In this document: piece after piece, positions 30,101-40,170 of the stretch | Numbering within the stretch: the first letter of the stretch is position 1 | Layout of the letters: every line of letters starts with the position of its first letter | Assembly: GCA_948470475.1 (NCBI GenBank) | Contig: OX419341.1 | Location: 24,261,888 to 24,325,887 of the forward strand | Length of the DNA stretch: 64,000 nt | Reading direction: 5' to 3' | From: Galaxea fascicularis | Taxonomy: Eukaryota; Cnidaria; Anthozoa; Scleractinia; Euphylliidae | Notes under the pieces: model-generated | Databases searched by the model: none | The model's input: the letters and a program-made list of their open reading frames with translations, nothing else | Told to the model about the DNA's origin: nothing | Program-made: the position numbers and the translations under genes

Positions 30101-33100
30101 TTAGGTTCGTGCTGTAGACTCAATACCTGCCATCAATTCAAGAGCACTTTAATGGCCTCAAGTGGACTCAAGGCCACTGGAGAAATTATGACTCCCTTTC
30201 GATCTGAGTTCTCTTCCATATTCGAGGGTACCGACACTTTTCGCTGACACGGATCTTTGAAATCGTCCAAAATTCAAAGGATACTACGAGCCCGTTTGAC
30301 AGCGCCAATGTAGTACTTTAAGAATCAATGTTGTTGTTTTTTTCGGCGAAGTATTGAAGTGTTTAAGAGGTTACACTCCAGTCTTTTATCTACAGACTCT
30401 ATACAGACTCTATATCAATTGAAACCGCTGGTGAAGTTTTATTAATTAATTTTCAGTCCTCATTTTTCAGCTCCACCGAAGATTGTCAATATTCAAGATA
30501 CAGTCGTGAGAGACCTGGGCGAAACCGTGAATGTAACCTGCAAGGCTACTGGCAACCCCAGTCCCTCGGTCAAATGGGTCACGAAAACGGAGGACGGGCG
30601 TCACGCACCTGTCACACAATCAGACTATAAGAACCAAACATTTAAAATAAATTCTGTAAAAGATCACCACTACGGGGAATACGTATGTATTGCTGAAAAC
30701 AGATTTGGTAATGACACAGTGGCCTTCGCTCTAAGTAAGTTTTAGCGTTTGTTTGTTTGTTCTGTTTGTTGTTGTTGTTGTTACTGTTGTTATTTTTTTC
30801 TGAAAGGAAGCGCACTTACGAGTTAAGACTAAAAATAGCTGCCTGCTTGTTGGTAGGTTTCGGAAAACCTCGAATATGTTCCCGTAATGTTCGGGATTAT
30901 CTGTAGGTGACTCAAGCTTTCACAAGAATGTACCCAAGTATTTATACTAGACAGATGATTCGTCTTATCAGATGATCCGACCCTGGACGGGTGATCCGTC
31001 TCTAGTATAAACACACCCATTGACCCAAAGCCAGTCTTATTCAAGGCATTCCCTTTTCGAGGTTGGTCAATACTTGTTACTTATTTCCACGCCTCATTTT
31101 ATTGTGAGGAAAATTCTTGCTACAAGTGGCAATGATGGGCGAAGGAAAGAGGGAGCAGTCAATAAGGGAAATTTCAGGACCGAAACACTTAATTCTACTC
31201 AACACTTTAACCTTGATTTCTTCGCAGTCAAACGAACAGTTGAAGCTGTAATCGGTCCGCAATCATCATCAAAGGTCACATTCATAGTCGCCATCGTAGT
31301 TAGCGTGGTACTATTCATTCTGATGTTGATTGCCGCTGCTATACTATATCGCCGACGCCAGTTGTACGATGGTTTCTATATCTGTAACAGTCCACCTCTG
31401 CCAGATTTGATAGCGAGGCTGGATTCCTCTATTCCTCTCATCGAACAAGTCAACAAACTCCCATATGACAAGCGGTGGGAGTTTCCCCGTGAGCAGCTAC
31501 AAATGGGTAAGAATCAAACTTTTATAAAGCAGGTAAATGATTCTATAAGGCACTGCATTATTTGAGCTCTCGCATCACGAACGTGGGGTCTTATGGACCC
31601 GAATTCCTCTCGAGCCTGAATTTTATCAGACGTTTTTTGCATTTTACACAAGTCCGTAGCAGAATTCTTGGAAGTTAAAATGTTACCACGACGATGATGG
31701 TACGGTAAACGTCATCTGTAAAGGGAATTCGCGTTTTTTCAAACTTTCGTCGTGAATCTTCCAACTCGCTAAATTGTTGGTGAATTCTCCTACAGTCAAA
31801 TTCTAAGGACTGCTTCCAAGTTACAAAAAAAGTGTCGTGTTAACGTCCACATAAAAGTGGAATCATGAAAATATATATGTAACAAAAAGTGCGATGAATG
31901 TGTAGCGGTTGATGTTTTGATTAGTAAATCTATTGCTTTGATGTTCTTCTTGCCGTCACCGTCGTGCCACGTTAAACTCCCTAATGTTTACGTCGGGACA
32001 GGGGGGCAGTTTTGCTTCGCCAATTTGTTGAGTTCCTTCCAGTTATGTTAGCCTTGCTGCAGGTCTCTTACATCTACGGTATCTCATATATTTCACTTAC
32101 ATTTTCTTGCTTTCTTCTGAGACATTCCAATTCTCTTTGGTTTAATATCAGGTAAGGTGATTGGTTCAGGTGCGTTTGGAGAAGTACATTTGGCTGAAGT
32201 CTATGGCAATATCATCACCGACAACTCAGCGGCAGTAGCTGCCAGGCCTCGTTTATCGCTGAAAAAAGACTTGCGCAGAGGATCTACTGCATCTGTGAAA
32301 GGACCAGTCAAGGTGGCGGTCAAAGCATTGAAAGGTACGAAAAAAAACGAATTGTTTTTCAAATGTGTGTATAGAGTAGTTTGGAACTGAACTAATACTA
32401 ATACTGATGCCAACAAAGCGTATGCAACCGATCCCTAAAGGACAATGACGTGGCGGCCATATTGGTGGACAATTACAAAAGGAGCTATTGAGAAACCTTT
32501 AGTCGGCGGCACACCAACATGACGGGTGTTGGCGGTATTTGCATACTGTCCAAGGCAGTTCAGATGCCGATGCTGATACTGATGTCAACGCTAATGCTGA
32601 ACCTCATGCTGATTATGCTTATGCTTATGCTTATGCCAATGCCCATGCCTATGCCTATGACTATGCCGATGCCGATGCCCAAAGATGGTGATGATGATGA
32701 CGATGACGACGACGACGATGATGATGATGATGATGATGATAGCAAATTCACAAGTTTTTTTTCGCAAATTAACCAACTATTAATGAAAGGCGATGGTTCT
32801 TTTTATTATTCCAAACAGAAAGAGCAGATGAGACTGAACACAAAGACTTGCAATCTGAATTAAAAATCTTGATACACATTGGATCGCACAAGAACATTGT
32901 CAATCTTCTGGGAGCATGCACAAAGGGTAAGAGTCCGCTGGATGTAATACATAAGCAATGTAACGTACGTCAACATTCTTAACTGATGGTGCATAGAAAG
33001 GTAGACAAAATACTGACGGAACTGTTTGCCCTAAAGATATCAAATTCCAGGATTTAGGATCCCGGATCAATGAAATGCTCCAGAAAACAATAATGTCTGA

Positions 33101-36100
33101 TGGTTCGCCAACGTCGGCTAAAATTAGGAGATATTCCGCAAGATTGAGTAGGGTAATTGTTTTATTTTTCAGTACAGTGACAACAAAGAAAGCAGTTGGC
33201 TGAGTTTATGACCAGAAAAATTGGAAAAGCCGTCTTTTTTTCTTCCCGACACAAGAAACTAAGTATATAAACAATAGTCTCCATTTGGCGCGAAAATATG
33301 CTCGGATATTTGTCCTCGGACATTGTCTGTTCCGAGAAGCGAACAAATGGACACTACTGTCTTTATTATCCTTCAAATATTTTTCTGGGGCTTATTTAGT
33401 CACGTGACGTGTTTAGATCAATCGCGTACGAACGAAAATATTTAATGGATTATAATCGCGTACGAACGAAAATATTTGTCGCAACGTCGGTGTTGAGTAA
33501 GAATCATACATGATGCTTGCGCTACAACCACATTGAAAAATGTTTCAGAGTGCTGAACAACAGGTCAAGTTATTGGCTATGTTAAGTTATCTCATCCTTC
33601 TTTCTCCTTTATGTATTTTTCGCCACAGGCCGGAACTGTGACTTGTGTGTAATTATCGAGTATTGTCCTTACGGAAACATGCTGCTATTCCTACGAAACA
33701 GAAGAGAAATATACGATCCAAAATGGCTTCCACCCACAGCTGACCCTGATAAACAATTAACTATGACAGATCTCTTGAGCGCGTCTTTCCAGGTCGCGAG
33801 GGCCATGGAATTCCTTGCATCTCGAAAGGTAAGATAAATGTAACGAGACACGCAATACTCCAACACTATCTACCAGCGGATAGCTGCTGTGAATTCACAG
33901 TTTTCTTAACGAACCTTAGCAACTCTTTTGCTCTTCCAGTCATGATTAGGCTCTTACCGATAGTGCTCGAAAAAAAAAAGCATTAAATGCTTAAAGCAGT
34001 ACTTGTTTTTTTGCCAAAAAAGTGCTAAAATCATGCTAATTTTTTAAAAAAAGTGCTCGTGGGTTACATACAAATGCTCACTTTCTTGTGTTTTTTGCAT
34101 CACAGTTCCCCCTAGTCTTATTTTTTTTCCACTGATTGATGGCAGAGTACGCTCTCGAGCTATCTCTGCCTTGGTTGGCTGACTTCCATTGTTCCTCTAT
34201 GACAACGTGGATGACGCCATCTTGGAACGAGTGTGATGGACTGGGTTTCTAAAAGACAACCGCTGACCTATAAGGGCAAAATGCGGCTTTGGACGACATA
34301 AATAAAGTCAGATTGTGCTTTTTAACACAAAATTATACAAATAATCAGTCGAAATCCAAAATTATGCTAGCTTTTTAGGGGGGATAAAATGTAAAAAAAA
34401 AAATGCTCGCGAAGCCAAATAATGCCAAAAAAAGTGCTAGCACTATCGGTAAGAGCCCAGTCATGTTGCATAACTTAACCTACCCCACCCATCCCGCATC
34501 CACTCACGCAGCACCAATTTTTTTTGTGTGGCTTACACGAAGTGTGTAGCCACATTATGACACGATCAGATTTATTTATTTGTCCACGAGAGTCTAGCAC
34601 CGGTCACGTGGTCTAGAAAGCCACACAGATACGCATTGCGGACCTATTTCTTTAAAAAGGTGGCCTCTCGCGGTAGCAATGTCAAGTAAACCCAAAAACG
34701 TAACTGTTTGGGGGCTTGTTTGCTTGTTTTGTTAGTGTGTCCACAGAGATCTTGCAGCCAGAAATGTTCTCGTCGCAACAAACTATGTGGTCAAAGTGGC
34801 GGACTTTGGACTTGCTAGAGATGTTTATAAAGACGATCAATACATCAAAGTATCTCCAGTTAGTATCTTTTTTTTGTTTGTTTGTTATACCTTAGTATAT
34901 ATATACAAGCCCCGATGGCTAAAGATCAGAATTCTTAATATCCAAAACTACGTGATAATAATACCTAGAGAATATGATTAAGAAAAAGCCTTTTACAGTG
35001 TATCTCAGCCTTGAGTTCGTTTACTCTGTTTTTGGCGCGAACAAAAGCTTACAGTTGATTGTCTCATCATTTCCGAGATCCCTTGAGCCTTTATTTCAAA
35101 GCGAGTCTAAGTGCGAAGTCTTTGTAATGAAAATGAGTTTTCGCTCATATGGAACACTGAACTTATTACCATCACAAAACTTTCGCACTTTGACTCGCCT
35201 TGAAATAGAGGCTCAAGCGAACATTAGGTTCCCAGTAATCTCGCACCCAGATCTCCCACGGTCAAGCACACCTGCAGCGAGATCTGGGTACGAGATTAGC
35301 TTCCCAGCAGGATCCCATCACTAGGAGCATACGACTGGCCTATATTCCTGTCACGGCGTTTTCACCGACCGATTTATTTTTAGATGAAATTTTCTGCAAA
35401 TATGGGACTCCCTCAGAAACCCCGTTCTCTCGTGCCAAACTTATCCTCGAGCTTTCTTTTGCTCTAAACAAAAGAAAGGTGATGATGATGCAGTATCACG
35501 TGGAGGCGGCACGCAGCTCTCGGAACAGCTCACAGGATAGGCTGAGAAAACAATAAACAAACAACAGGAACAATTGACCCTAGCCCTGAAACAATGGAGC
35601 TGTGTGTTAATAAGAACCAATGAAATAAGAGGTTACTGAGAGGTGCGTAGCTTCTGATCACGTGTACCGGAACTGCCTTTCTTGACGGGAAAGATGCCGT
35701 GACATAGGTTTAGTATGGGAATTGTGCGCTCCTAGTGATGAGCTCCTGGTTCCCAGTATATACCCGTAACTTTTAAGTCCAATTCCGCCTCTAAAGCCGC
35801 GGCTACACGAGCGATTTTTTTGTTGCGATGGTGATGCGATTTTTTCTAAATTTGTCGCCGCGGCATTGCCAGCGCGTGGTGAAAATCACAGGTGTAGCCA
35901 CCCTCGTGCAGGTGCTGCGATGGCGACAGCTAAAAAATCGCAAAAAAAATGAGTTTAATTCGCGACAAAATCACAGACTTTGTCAGTCATGTAGCCACCA
36001 CCAAATCGCATCAGCATCACAAGCAAAAAATCGCTCGTGTAGCCTCGGCTTAAAACATACTTTGGATGTGTATTCAGAGCAGCCATGAATAGTTTCCTTT

Positions 36101-38525
36101 CCTTTTTCTGTAGGGACTCGTTCCAGTGAAATGGATAGCAATTGAATCTCTTACAGACAGGGTGTACACTGAACAAAGTGACGTGTAAGACGTGTGACTT
36201 CTCAATTGTTCACAAGCGCTAAACGCTGCATTTCTAACTAGAAATAACACTTTTAGTACCTTAAGGAGTTATAGCCGCCTGAAATTAATCTTGAGAGGCG
36301 ATCAATTCTACAACCTGTAATGTACCATATTACCAGATTTCATCGCTGAACCCAAAATCTTTCTGTTACTCACAGCAACAATTATTCCGTGAAAAATCAG
36401 CGTTAAAACGCAAATCACGCTGTCAAACGCGGAAATCACGATTCTTTTTCGGTAAAACCCTTAACTTCATTTTGTCATGCCTGTGTGTGTGGCTGATTTT
36501 AAAGGTGTTCCTGGTTTAAGTTGGCGACATTAATGTTTAAAGTTGCAGGAAAACCTTTCATGCTAATTTTACCTGAGATGTAATGATCCGATCATTTTTG
36601 GATTCTAAGTTTTGAAACTTAAAAGTAGTATAGTAGTTGATGAATTTGTAGTTATTTTAATATTTATGTGGTGATTGTGAATGCATGCTCTATATTTCTT
36701 GTCTCTTTAGATGGTCCTTTGGCGTTTTTCTGTGGGAGTTGTTTACTCTTGGTATGATTCACTTAATGTAATACTGATCATTTGATATTTGTTTTCCGAG
36801 TTCAGTGACTCATAGCCTCAAATATTTCATCCAAGATCTTGTCAGCGAGTCAGAACATAATAAATAACACCGCCGATAACTTGTACTACCCATCAGCTTT
36901 CCGCCGCATTTAACCAATCACAGTAGCGTTTTCCGTCTACTCATAAGCCGCAAAAAACCACTTGGAAGAACATGGTAAAAATGTGAGTTGCGCCCATATA
37001 ATACTGCTCAAGTCTTATCGTTATTCGTATACCAGAATCAAAGCAGAAGATGAGATCACCTCACCCCAGAACACGTGTGTCATATAATTGTCTTCTTTGC
37101 AGGTGGCAGTCCCTACCCAGGGTTACCACCCACGGAGATTTATCAGTTCATTATGGAAGGAAATCGAATGGATCAGCCAATGGACTGTCCTGACCAGATG
37201 TAAGATACTTGAAATGGCTGTTATGTTCTTTGCTTCGTTGCCAAAAACGTCTATCCTTGTTCCTATCGCTCCAATGTACGATTGATGTTTAAAGGTTTGT
37301 TTGGATTATAGTTCAAAAACACGGGAAACTGACTCAGAGAATTCAGAGAGTGCTATGACTTCTGCACGAATTGCGTGCCTATGGGTTTTGAAGTTATCGA
37401 AGCTGATGCTCATTTGTTGCAATCGACAGGTATGGTATGATGAGAGACTGTTGGATGGAGAAAGCCGCTGACCGACCGAACTTTACGGCCTTGGTGCAGA
37501 GACTGGATAAGATCATAGCCTCCAATATGACCGCCATGGTTTGTGACGTCATGAAATATTTAAGATTCAATGCAAACTGTAGCCGCCGAATAGAAGAATT
37601 CCAAGTCCAGTTGTCGGAATTAAACCGCCGTTTTGAGCACATATAAATCTTTATCTCTTATTGCACATGCTTAGGAAACCAGCGACTCTGAAAAGATCCG
37701 TTAGGTTTACGATTGTAGCCGTTGTCATTTTATAAGTCCTATGCGCCGAATTACGCAATTATCACAAAAATACATACTTAGCTTTACAGCTCTTAATACA
37801 TACATATAGCAATAACTCATAATAATATAAGACCATGTTACACATAATATAATACTCTATACGATTCTACAATAATACAGATTAGTACAAATTTAGGCGA
37901 AAAAAAACTCTGCAGTTGATAACTACACAGCAGGCTATGAGGACAAGGAGAAACACGTCTTTGAGCGAATTAACTGAATACACAATGTTCAAATTTCATT
38001 TGCGAATTTATGTAGGACGTTTTAACTGCAGACAGTGCTGTATCGGCCTTCTGGGCCTCATCAGTGCAGTGCTGATGCTAGGATGGAGGAAAGGCCATAT
38101 AGCCACCCTAAATAATCCCACACTTGTGGTATCCGAGTCTAAGTCATGCCAGAGTGCTCAAACTAGTAAAACTAGTGAGCGATATGGTGTTTTATAGATA
38201 TATAACATAGTTTGTTCTAAAATGTGAAATCTTTCAGGGACACGAAGGATATTTGGAGCTCGGGTTGGACGAATCTAGTATGCCCAGCGAGGAGACAGAT
38301 TACGACGGATACTTGAAGCCTGTGGAGATTATTTCCCCAGCTTGCAACAAGCACGCCTTGCTATTAAACGGCAGCGTGGACGGAAGCAGCAAAGAACTAC
38401 GTGGAAGTCATAGGAGCGTAGCAAGTGAATCGAAAGTTAAGGCCTTGCTTGAAGGAGAAAGATACACAGAACTTGGGTTCAAACCCTCAAGCAGCGCTAA
38501 TACCTTAACAGAAACTATACTCTGA
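15359..38525 (+). CDS. Giant FGFR-like RTK with 14 Ig-like domains and a CBM14-like module
   Basis: Exons: 15359-15646, 15750-16052, 16678-16827, 17307-17600, 18900-19202, 20351-20629, 21290-21625, 22112-22429, 25459-25785, 26141-26443, 26904-27242, 27755-28084, 29009-29296, 29775-30104, 30471-30734 (ectodomain, all phase 1-1); 31228-31506 (membrane); 32152-32334, 32819-32926, 33629-33828, 34736-34858, 36114-36184, 36711-36751, 37103-37199, 37430-37538, 38238-38525 (kinase and tail). With the candidate signal exon this is about 2,020 residues, far above the roughly 800 of FGFRs. Ectodomain exons show C...W...D.G.Y.C Ig patterns, except the third, which is chitin-binding-like. The membrane span is [20 protein letters not shown] followed by YRRR. 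Kinase: [35 protein letters not shown]. Tail tyrosine motifs: EGYLELG, DGYLKP and ERYTELG. All catalytic residues are intact. Ligand unknown. Confidence 0.88.
16678..16827 (+). CDS. Chitin-binding (CBM14/peritrophin-A)-like exon of the RTK ectodomain
   Basis: A 150-bp phase 1-1 exon encoding about 50 residues with spacing C-x18-C-x9-C-x12-[31 protein letters not shown]. The G-x-F-x-DP, Y-x-x-C, C-x-x-G-x-x-W and terminal C pattern matches CBM14 modules, which usually have six cysteines; one pair appears lost (a DC-type position reads STT). It sits between the second and third Ig exons. The family binds chitin in other proteins; binding here is inference. Confidence 0.65.
18620..18845 (+). mobile_element. 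tRNA-derived SINE in an RTK intron
   Basis: A tRNA-like head with an A-box-like 'tggcccccaggtgg' near 18625 and a B box (ggttcgattcc, 18668-18678), followed by a body with 'gagaggttttcactccggg' and 'tactccggttt', a tail I associate with common cnidarian SINEs. It ends about 50 bp upstream of the exon at 18900. No target duplication was identified. Confidence 0.65.
19663..20213 (-). repeat. Two tandem copies and a partial third of a tRNA-like SINE unit
   Basis: A unit of about 251 bp starting 'gtgaatgatgcatatgaaag' begins at 19663, 19914 and 20166 (third truncated). Each full unit contains a minus-strand tRNA-like sequence (about 19784-19856 and 20036-20108) with A box TAGCTCAGTTGGTAGAGC and B box GAGTTCAAGCCC or a variant. 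The two units differ by only a few bases, so the duplication is recent. It is probably not a functional tRNA, since the anticodon arm is irregular. Confidence 0.7.
20959..21193. mobile_element. MITE with long terminal inverted repeats
   Basis: The ends are inverted copies: aggtgggttcacactagac and gtctagtgtaaacccacct, one mismatch. The interior is built of the short motif 'aagtgcactt', itself palindromic. It lies in the intron before the Thr-rich Ig exon. TA-rich flanks (att/tta) suggest a Harbinger-type 3-bp target, not certain. Confidence 0.7.
23155..24986 (+). mobile_element. 5'-truncated L1/Tx1-like LINE, recent insertion
   Basis: It is flanked by a perfect 15-bp target duplication (aaatatggccggacc, 23140-23154 and 24987-25001) and ends in a long poly(A) at about 24967-24989, preceded by A-rich DNA with AATAAA-like hexamers. 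The 5' end starts inside the RT domain after the catalytic motif, as expected for incomplete target-primed reverse transcription. It lies in sense orientation in the intron between the exons at 22112 and 25459. The intact duplication and long open frame point to a young insertion. Confidence 0.93.
23160..24812 (+). CDS. LINE ORF2 C-terminal part
   Basis: A 550-codon frame, open from the truncation point. Early residues ([16 protein letters not shown]) match the RT thumb region after the active site. [12 protein letters not shown]...GGLKMLDI is typical of L1/Tx1-clade proteins, and the C-terminus has the zinc motif [18 protein letters not shown]. Endonuclease and RT catalytic residues are missing through truncation, so it cannot retrotranspose itself. 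The first ATG/GTG is accidental, created by the junction. Confidence 0.85.
   Translation: MRSLYLLDAFASISGLKVNYEKTEALWIGASKSSNLIFPSSKPITWADEKVFALGVWFSTSEDRSLDLNFTEKIEKIKGILDNWSARRLTLLGKITIIKTLAVSQIVYILSSLPTPPDIIKKINSILYDFLWDGKGDKIKRTTMINNYEKGGLKMLDIQSFIESLKMKWIQGYLNEENKGKWKLFFDHYLGKYGGKLLFRSNLKQHDSTLINLKEPFLKEIIQYWTKFNFKDENLDFASTYIWYNSLIRIENRPFFYKSWLSAGIKEVRDLLDSNQKFLTYNAFIDNYRIKTNYLEYHKLISAVAHYKKVYSTTCHNTTPEDLVDRLLHHVKVSKKIYEFLINKKVSTPSKTQAKWLEERVLLCNPNTTVNWKSTYCLPFLCTRESKLRVFQFKFLHRKIATNDFLHKIGIKQSDSCSFCEEEKETLVHLFWTCKHTHNFWKNIFEWISQNVTDLESVSPSLSLCFGLIDSTKDFLFHHLLLISRHYIYTCRLGNKFPKLQVYIQLVINSMEMEKQTAFFNNDSNLCAQKWSRLKMNLSRNMSYQHTYRV
25203..25345. repeat. Inverted repeat near the intron 3' end
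   Basis: 'agtacattcaacaaaattac' on the left pairs with 'gtaattttgttgaaagtagt' on the right, with an inner hairpin gtactccttcggagtac. It lies about 110 bp before the exon at 25459. The sequence just upstream (25120-25180) shares motifs with the repeat at 1-330. Confidence 0.55.
27755..28084 (+). CDS. Degenerate Ig exon of the RTK (first core cysteine replaced)
   Basis: The exon has the usual tail of an I-set-like domain ([12 protein letters not shown]), but the position expected to hold the first disulphide cysteine reads serine (TIQSTALRG, codon TCC). Two extra cysteines (CASGC) lie between. The frame and splice sites are intact, so the domain is probably still made with altered disulphides. 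Confidence 0.6.
28440..28803. mobile_element. MITE with GGC-rich inverted ends
   Basis: The left end 'gagctttagcaacggcggcg' and right end 'cttaagctcc', preceded by 'cgttgccgttgccgtcctc', are imperfect inverted copies. A (GGC)n stretch follows the left end. The interior has no coding capacity. It lies in the intron between the exons at 27755 and 29009. Confidence 0.5.
31228..31506 (+). CDS. Transmembrane and juxtamembrane exon of the RTK
   Basis: Encodes a short stalk, a hydrophobic stretch of about 24 residues rich in V, I, L and A, a stop-transfer YRRRQ, and a juxtamembrane region ending [13 protein letters not shown], the conserved lead into RTK kinase domains. It joins [12 protein letters not shown] of the next exon in phase 1. 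Confidence 0.85.
31670..31982. repeat. Imperfect inverted repeat (possible MITE) between membrane and kinase exons
   Basis: 'ggaagttaaaatgttaccac' near 31670 pairs loosely with 'gtgccacgttaaactcccta' near 31965, with 'gacgatgatgg' and 'ccgtcaccgtcg' inside. No target duplication was confirmed. Confidence 0.35.
32563..32742 (+). repeat. Compound microsatellite in a kinase intron
   Basis: A drifting array of trinucleotide/hexanucleotide units: 'gatgctgat', then (atgctt)n, (atgcct)n and (atgccg)n, then (gat/gac)n ending at 32742. The open frames across it (poly-Met-Pro, poly-Asp, poly-Ser) are artefacts. It lies between the first two kinase exons. Confidence 0.85.
33945..34457. mobile_element. 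hAT-like MITE (513 bp) in a kinase intron
   Basis: Inverted ends (ggctcttaccgatagtgct and agcactatcggtaagagcc) and a perfect 8-bp flanking duplication cagtcatg (33937-33944, 34458-34465), the size made by hAT transposases. The interior is A/T-run rich with 'aaaaaagtgct' repeats near both ends. No transposase. It sits between kinase exons 3 and 4. Confidence 0.8.
35080..35218. mobile_element. Short MITE-like inverted repeat
   Basis: 'gagcctttatttcaaagcga' near 35087 pairs with 'tcgccttgaaatagaggctc' near 35196. The middle holds 'atgaaaatgagttttcgctcatat', found around a weak palindrome. The 139-bp size and structure fit a MITE. Flanks are not resolved. Confidence 0.5.
35317..35744. mobile_element. 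MITE-like inverted repeat, about 430 bp
   Basis: The left end 'catcactaggagcatacgac' and right end 'gtgcgctcctagtgatg' are inverted copies with a few mismatches, and 'tgtcacggc'/'gccgtgaca' adds an inner pair. It is non-coding and lies before the exon at 36114. Confidence 0.6.
35799..36051. mobile_element. Harbinger-like MITE with TAA target
   Basis: The ends 'gctacacgagcgattttt' and 'aaaaatcgctcgtgtagc' are perfect inverted copies, extended imperfectly by agccgcg/ctcggct. TAA occurs at both borders, as in PIF/Harbinger insertions. It ends about 60 bp upstream of the acceptor of the exon at 36114. Confidence 0.65.
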
Positions 38526-39789
38526 GTTAATCACCAAGCATTTAGGATCTTGGTCAGGATTTAACACAGTGCTGAGGGAGAGCACAGTCTGAGACATACA
38601 TTAACGGGGTATACGTAATGCGGTTATGGTCTGCCACCCAAGGCATTCCATTTCAAAGGACCACCTTTGTATTTAACAAGGTAACAGAGTTGGAAGAAAG
38701 AGGCCGCTCGAACTCCTTCCCATAGTAAAAACGTCATTTTAATCATACGGTTATTGACATATGATCGTAAGTTGAATCATTGTTTTTATTGTGTTTTTTC
38801 CATTGTCCCAGTTTCCTTTAACAAAAATAATAATATAAGAAAAAGCAGGTCGTTTTTTTCTAAAGAATGTGTAAAACAAGACATGGCATCAGCTCTCTGA
38901 TACCTCTTTTCCTTTCGGAGTCCGTCGCCCACACCCGTAAGGGGCAAGACCCAGCGGACACAAACATTGTTAACAATTTAAAATTTGTGAAAAGAAATAA
39001 AATACTGAGAAGCTTGTCAGCATTCCCAACATGATGTTTTGGTGTTATCGGGTAGGTTTCAGGTCACCTGCGTACATATCTGTCCTCATGCTGTGTTCTG
39101 AGATGCGGGGCACACAACGAACGGTCCCCCGGCTACAGCCGCAGTGCCCTCACCGACCCTTGCGGTATACGAGCGCAAGGCCACAATTGAGCATTCGTCT
39201 TGGCTTGTGATCCGGATCAAGGTTGAAACTCGGTTGGGCATTTCACAGGGTCGTGACGAGGTTTATGGGATCAGGGATCACAGGACGTCCCAGGATCTGG
39301 GATCGCAGCCCCGAGATCTGGGATCACAAGTCATGGGATCAGGATCAGCGAGTTTTAGTGGAATCAGGAATCAGATTTTGTGTTTAGGTAAGCTGAAAGC
39401 AGTGGCTTTCAGCTTAGCGAAATACATCATTTTGTGGGGCATTCTTGTCACCCGAAGCCACATCCCACAAGCTTCACATTTTTATCGCTTGTTTTATTCG
39501 CGTTGGTTCTTGAGTCTGGGTATTCTGATTAGCCCTAATAAAGCCGAAACAGATGTCCATGGATGGAGTTCAGAAACAAGTGTAAGTTTCTTCGAAAATC
39601 ACCTTCAATTGCTCCGAGTTCAAGCGAGCAAAAAGATTACAAAACGCGCGGGAAGCGCATGCCCATATATGTCTTGTCACGCTAGACATACTGTGACAGT
39701 ATCAATTCATTTACATGCTCTTCCATCGAGCCGTGTTTTTAAAAACGATTAATTGATTACTTAACCAATTAAAGTTACTTATCAATATT
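38526..39789 (+). other. 3' UTR and downstream DNA of the second RTK
   Basis: After the stop codon there is UTR to about 39020, then intergenic DNA. About 39250-39345 is a short minisatellite of 'gggatca'/'ggatctg' units. About 39388-39545 is a dispersed repeat found again at 53798-53950 (shared 'ccacatcccacaag' and 'atcgcttgttttattc'). The 202-codon frame at 39144-39752 spans these repeats and is not credible as a gene. Confidence 0.5.
38996..39001 (+). terminator. Candidate polyadenylation signal for the second RTK
   Basis: AATAAA about 470 bp beyond the stop codon at 38523-38525, in AT-rich DNA. It is the first canonical hexamer I found downstream of the stop. Confidence 0.4.
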
Positions 39790-40170
39790 AATTAAATGCA
39801 TGGCTTAAAGGAACTAATAGTTGGCTGAATCTTAGCACTCAAAGGCAAGCTGTTCCAGAGAACAGAGCCTGCTTCAGTGCCTGCTTCAGTGCCTGCTTCA
39901 GTGCTCGGTCTAGGAGCGAAAAGGTTGTATTTTGAATTTCTTAGATTATGTGTGTCGGGAATCGGTTTTGGCCGAGAAAGGAACTCACAGTCTCTTGATT
40001 TGTAACAGTTTTAATGGCATAGCATCAACCTAGCTCTCACAATTTTTTCTCGATTCTTTCACACCCCAAAACTACTACTCTCACATATCAAAAATACTCA
40101 AAGTTCAATCAGGCGAAATTGACTCTGTAGCTGTCATCACCGGAAAACAGAAACATGCGTAAGGCAACTC

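Noticed and set aside
32519..32863. Poly-Met/Pro and poly-Asp, poly-Ser, poly-Ile frames
   Set aside because: Low-complexity translations of a compound microsatellite inside an RTK intron.
39144..39752. 202-codon open frame
   Set aside because: Spans a gggatca minisatellite and a dispersed repeat also present at 53.8 kb; no domain, and composition follows the repeats.
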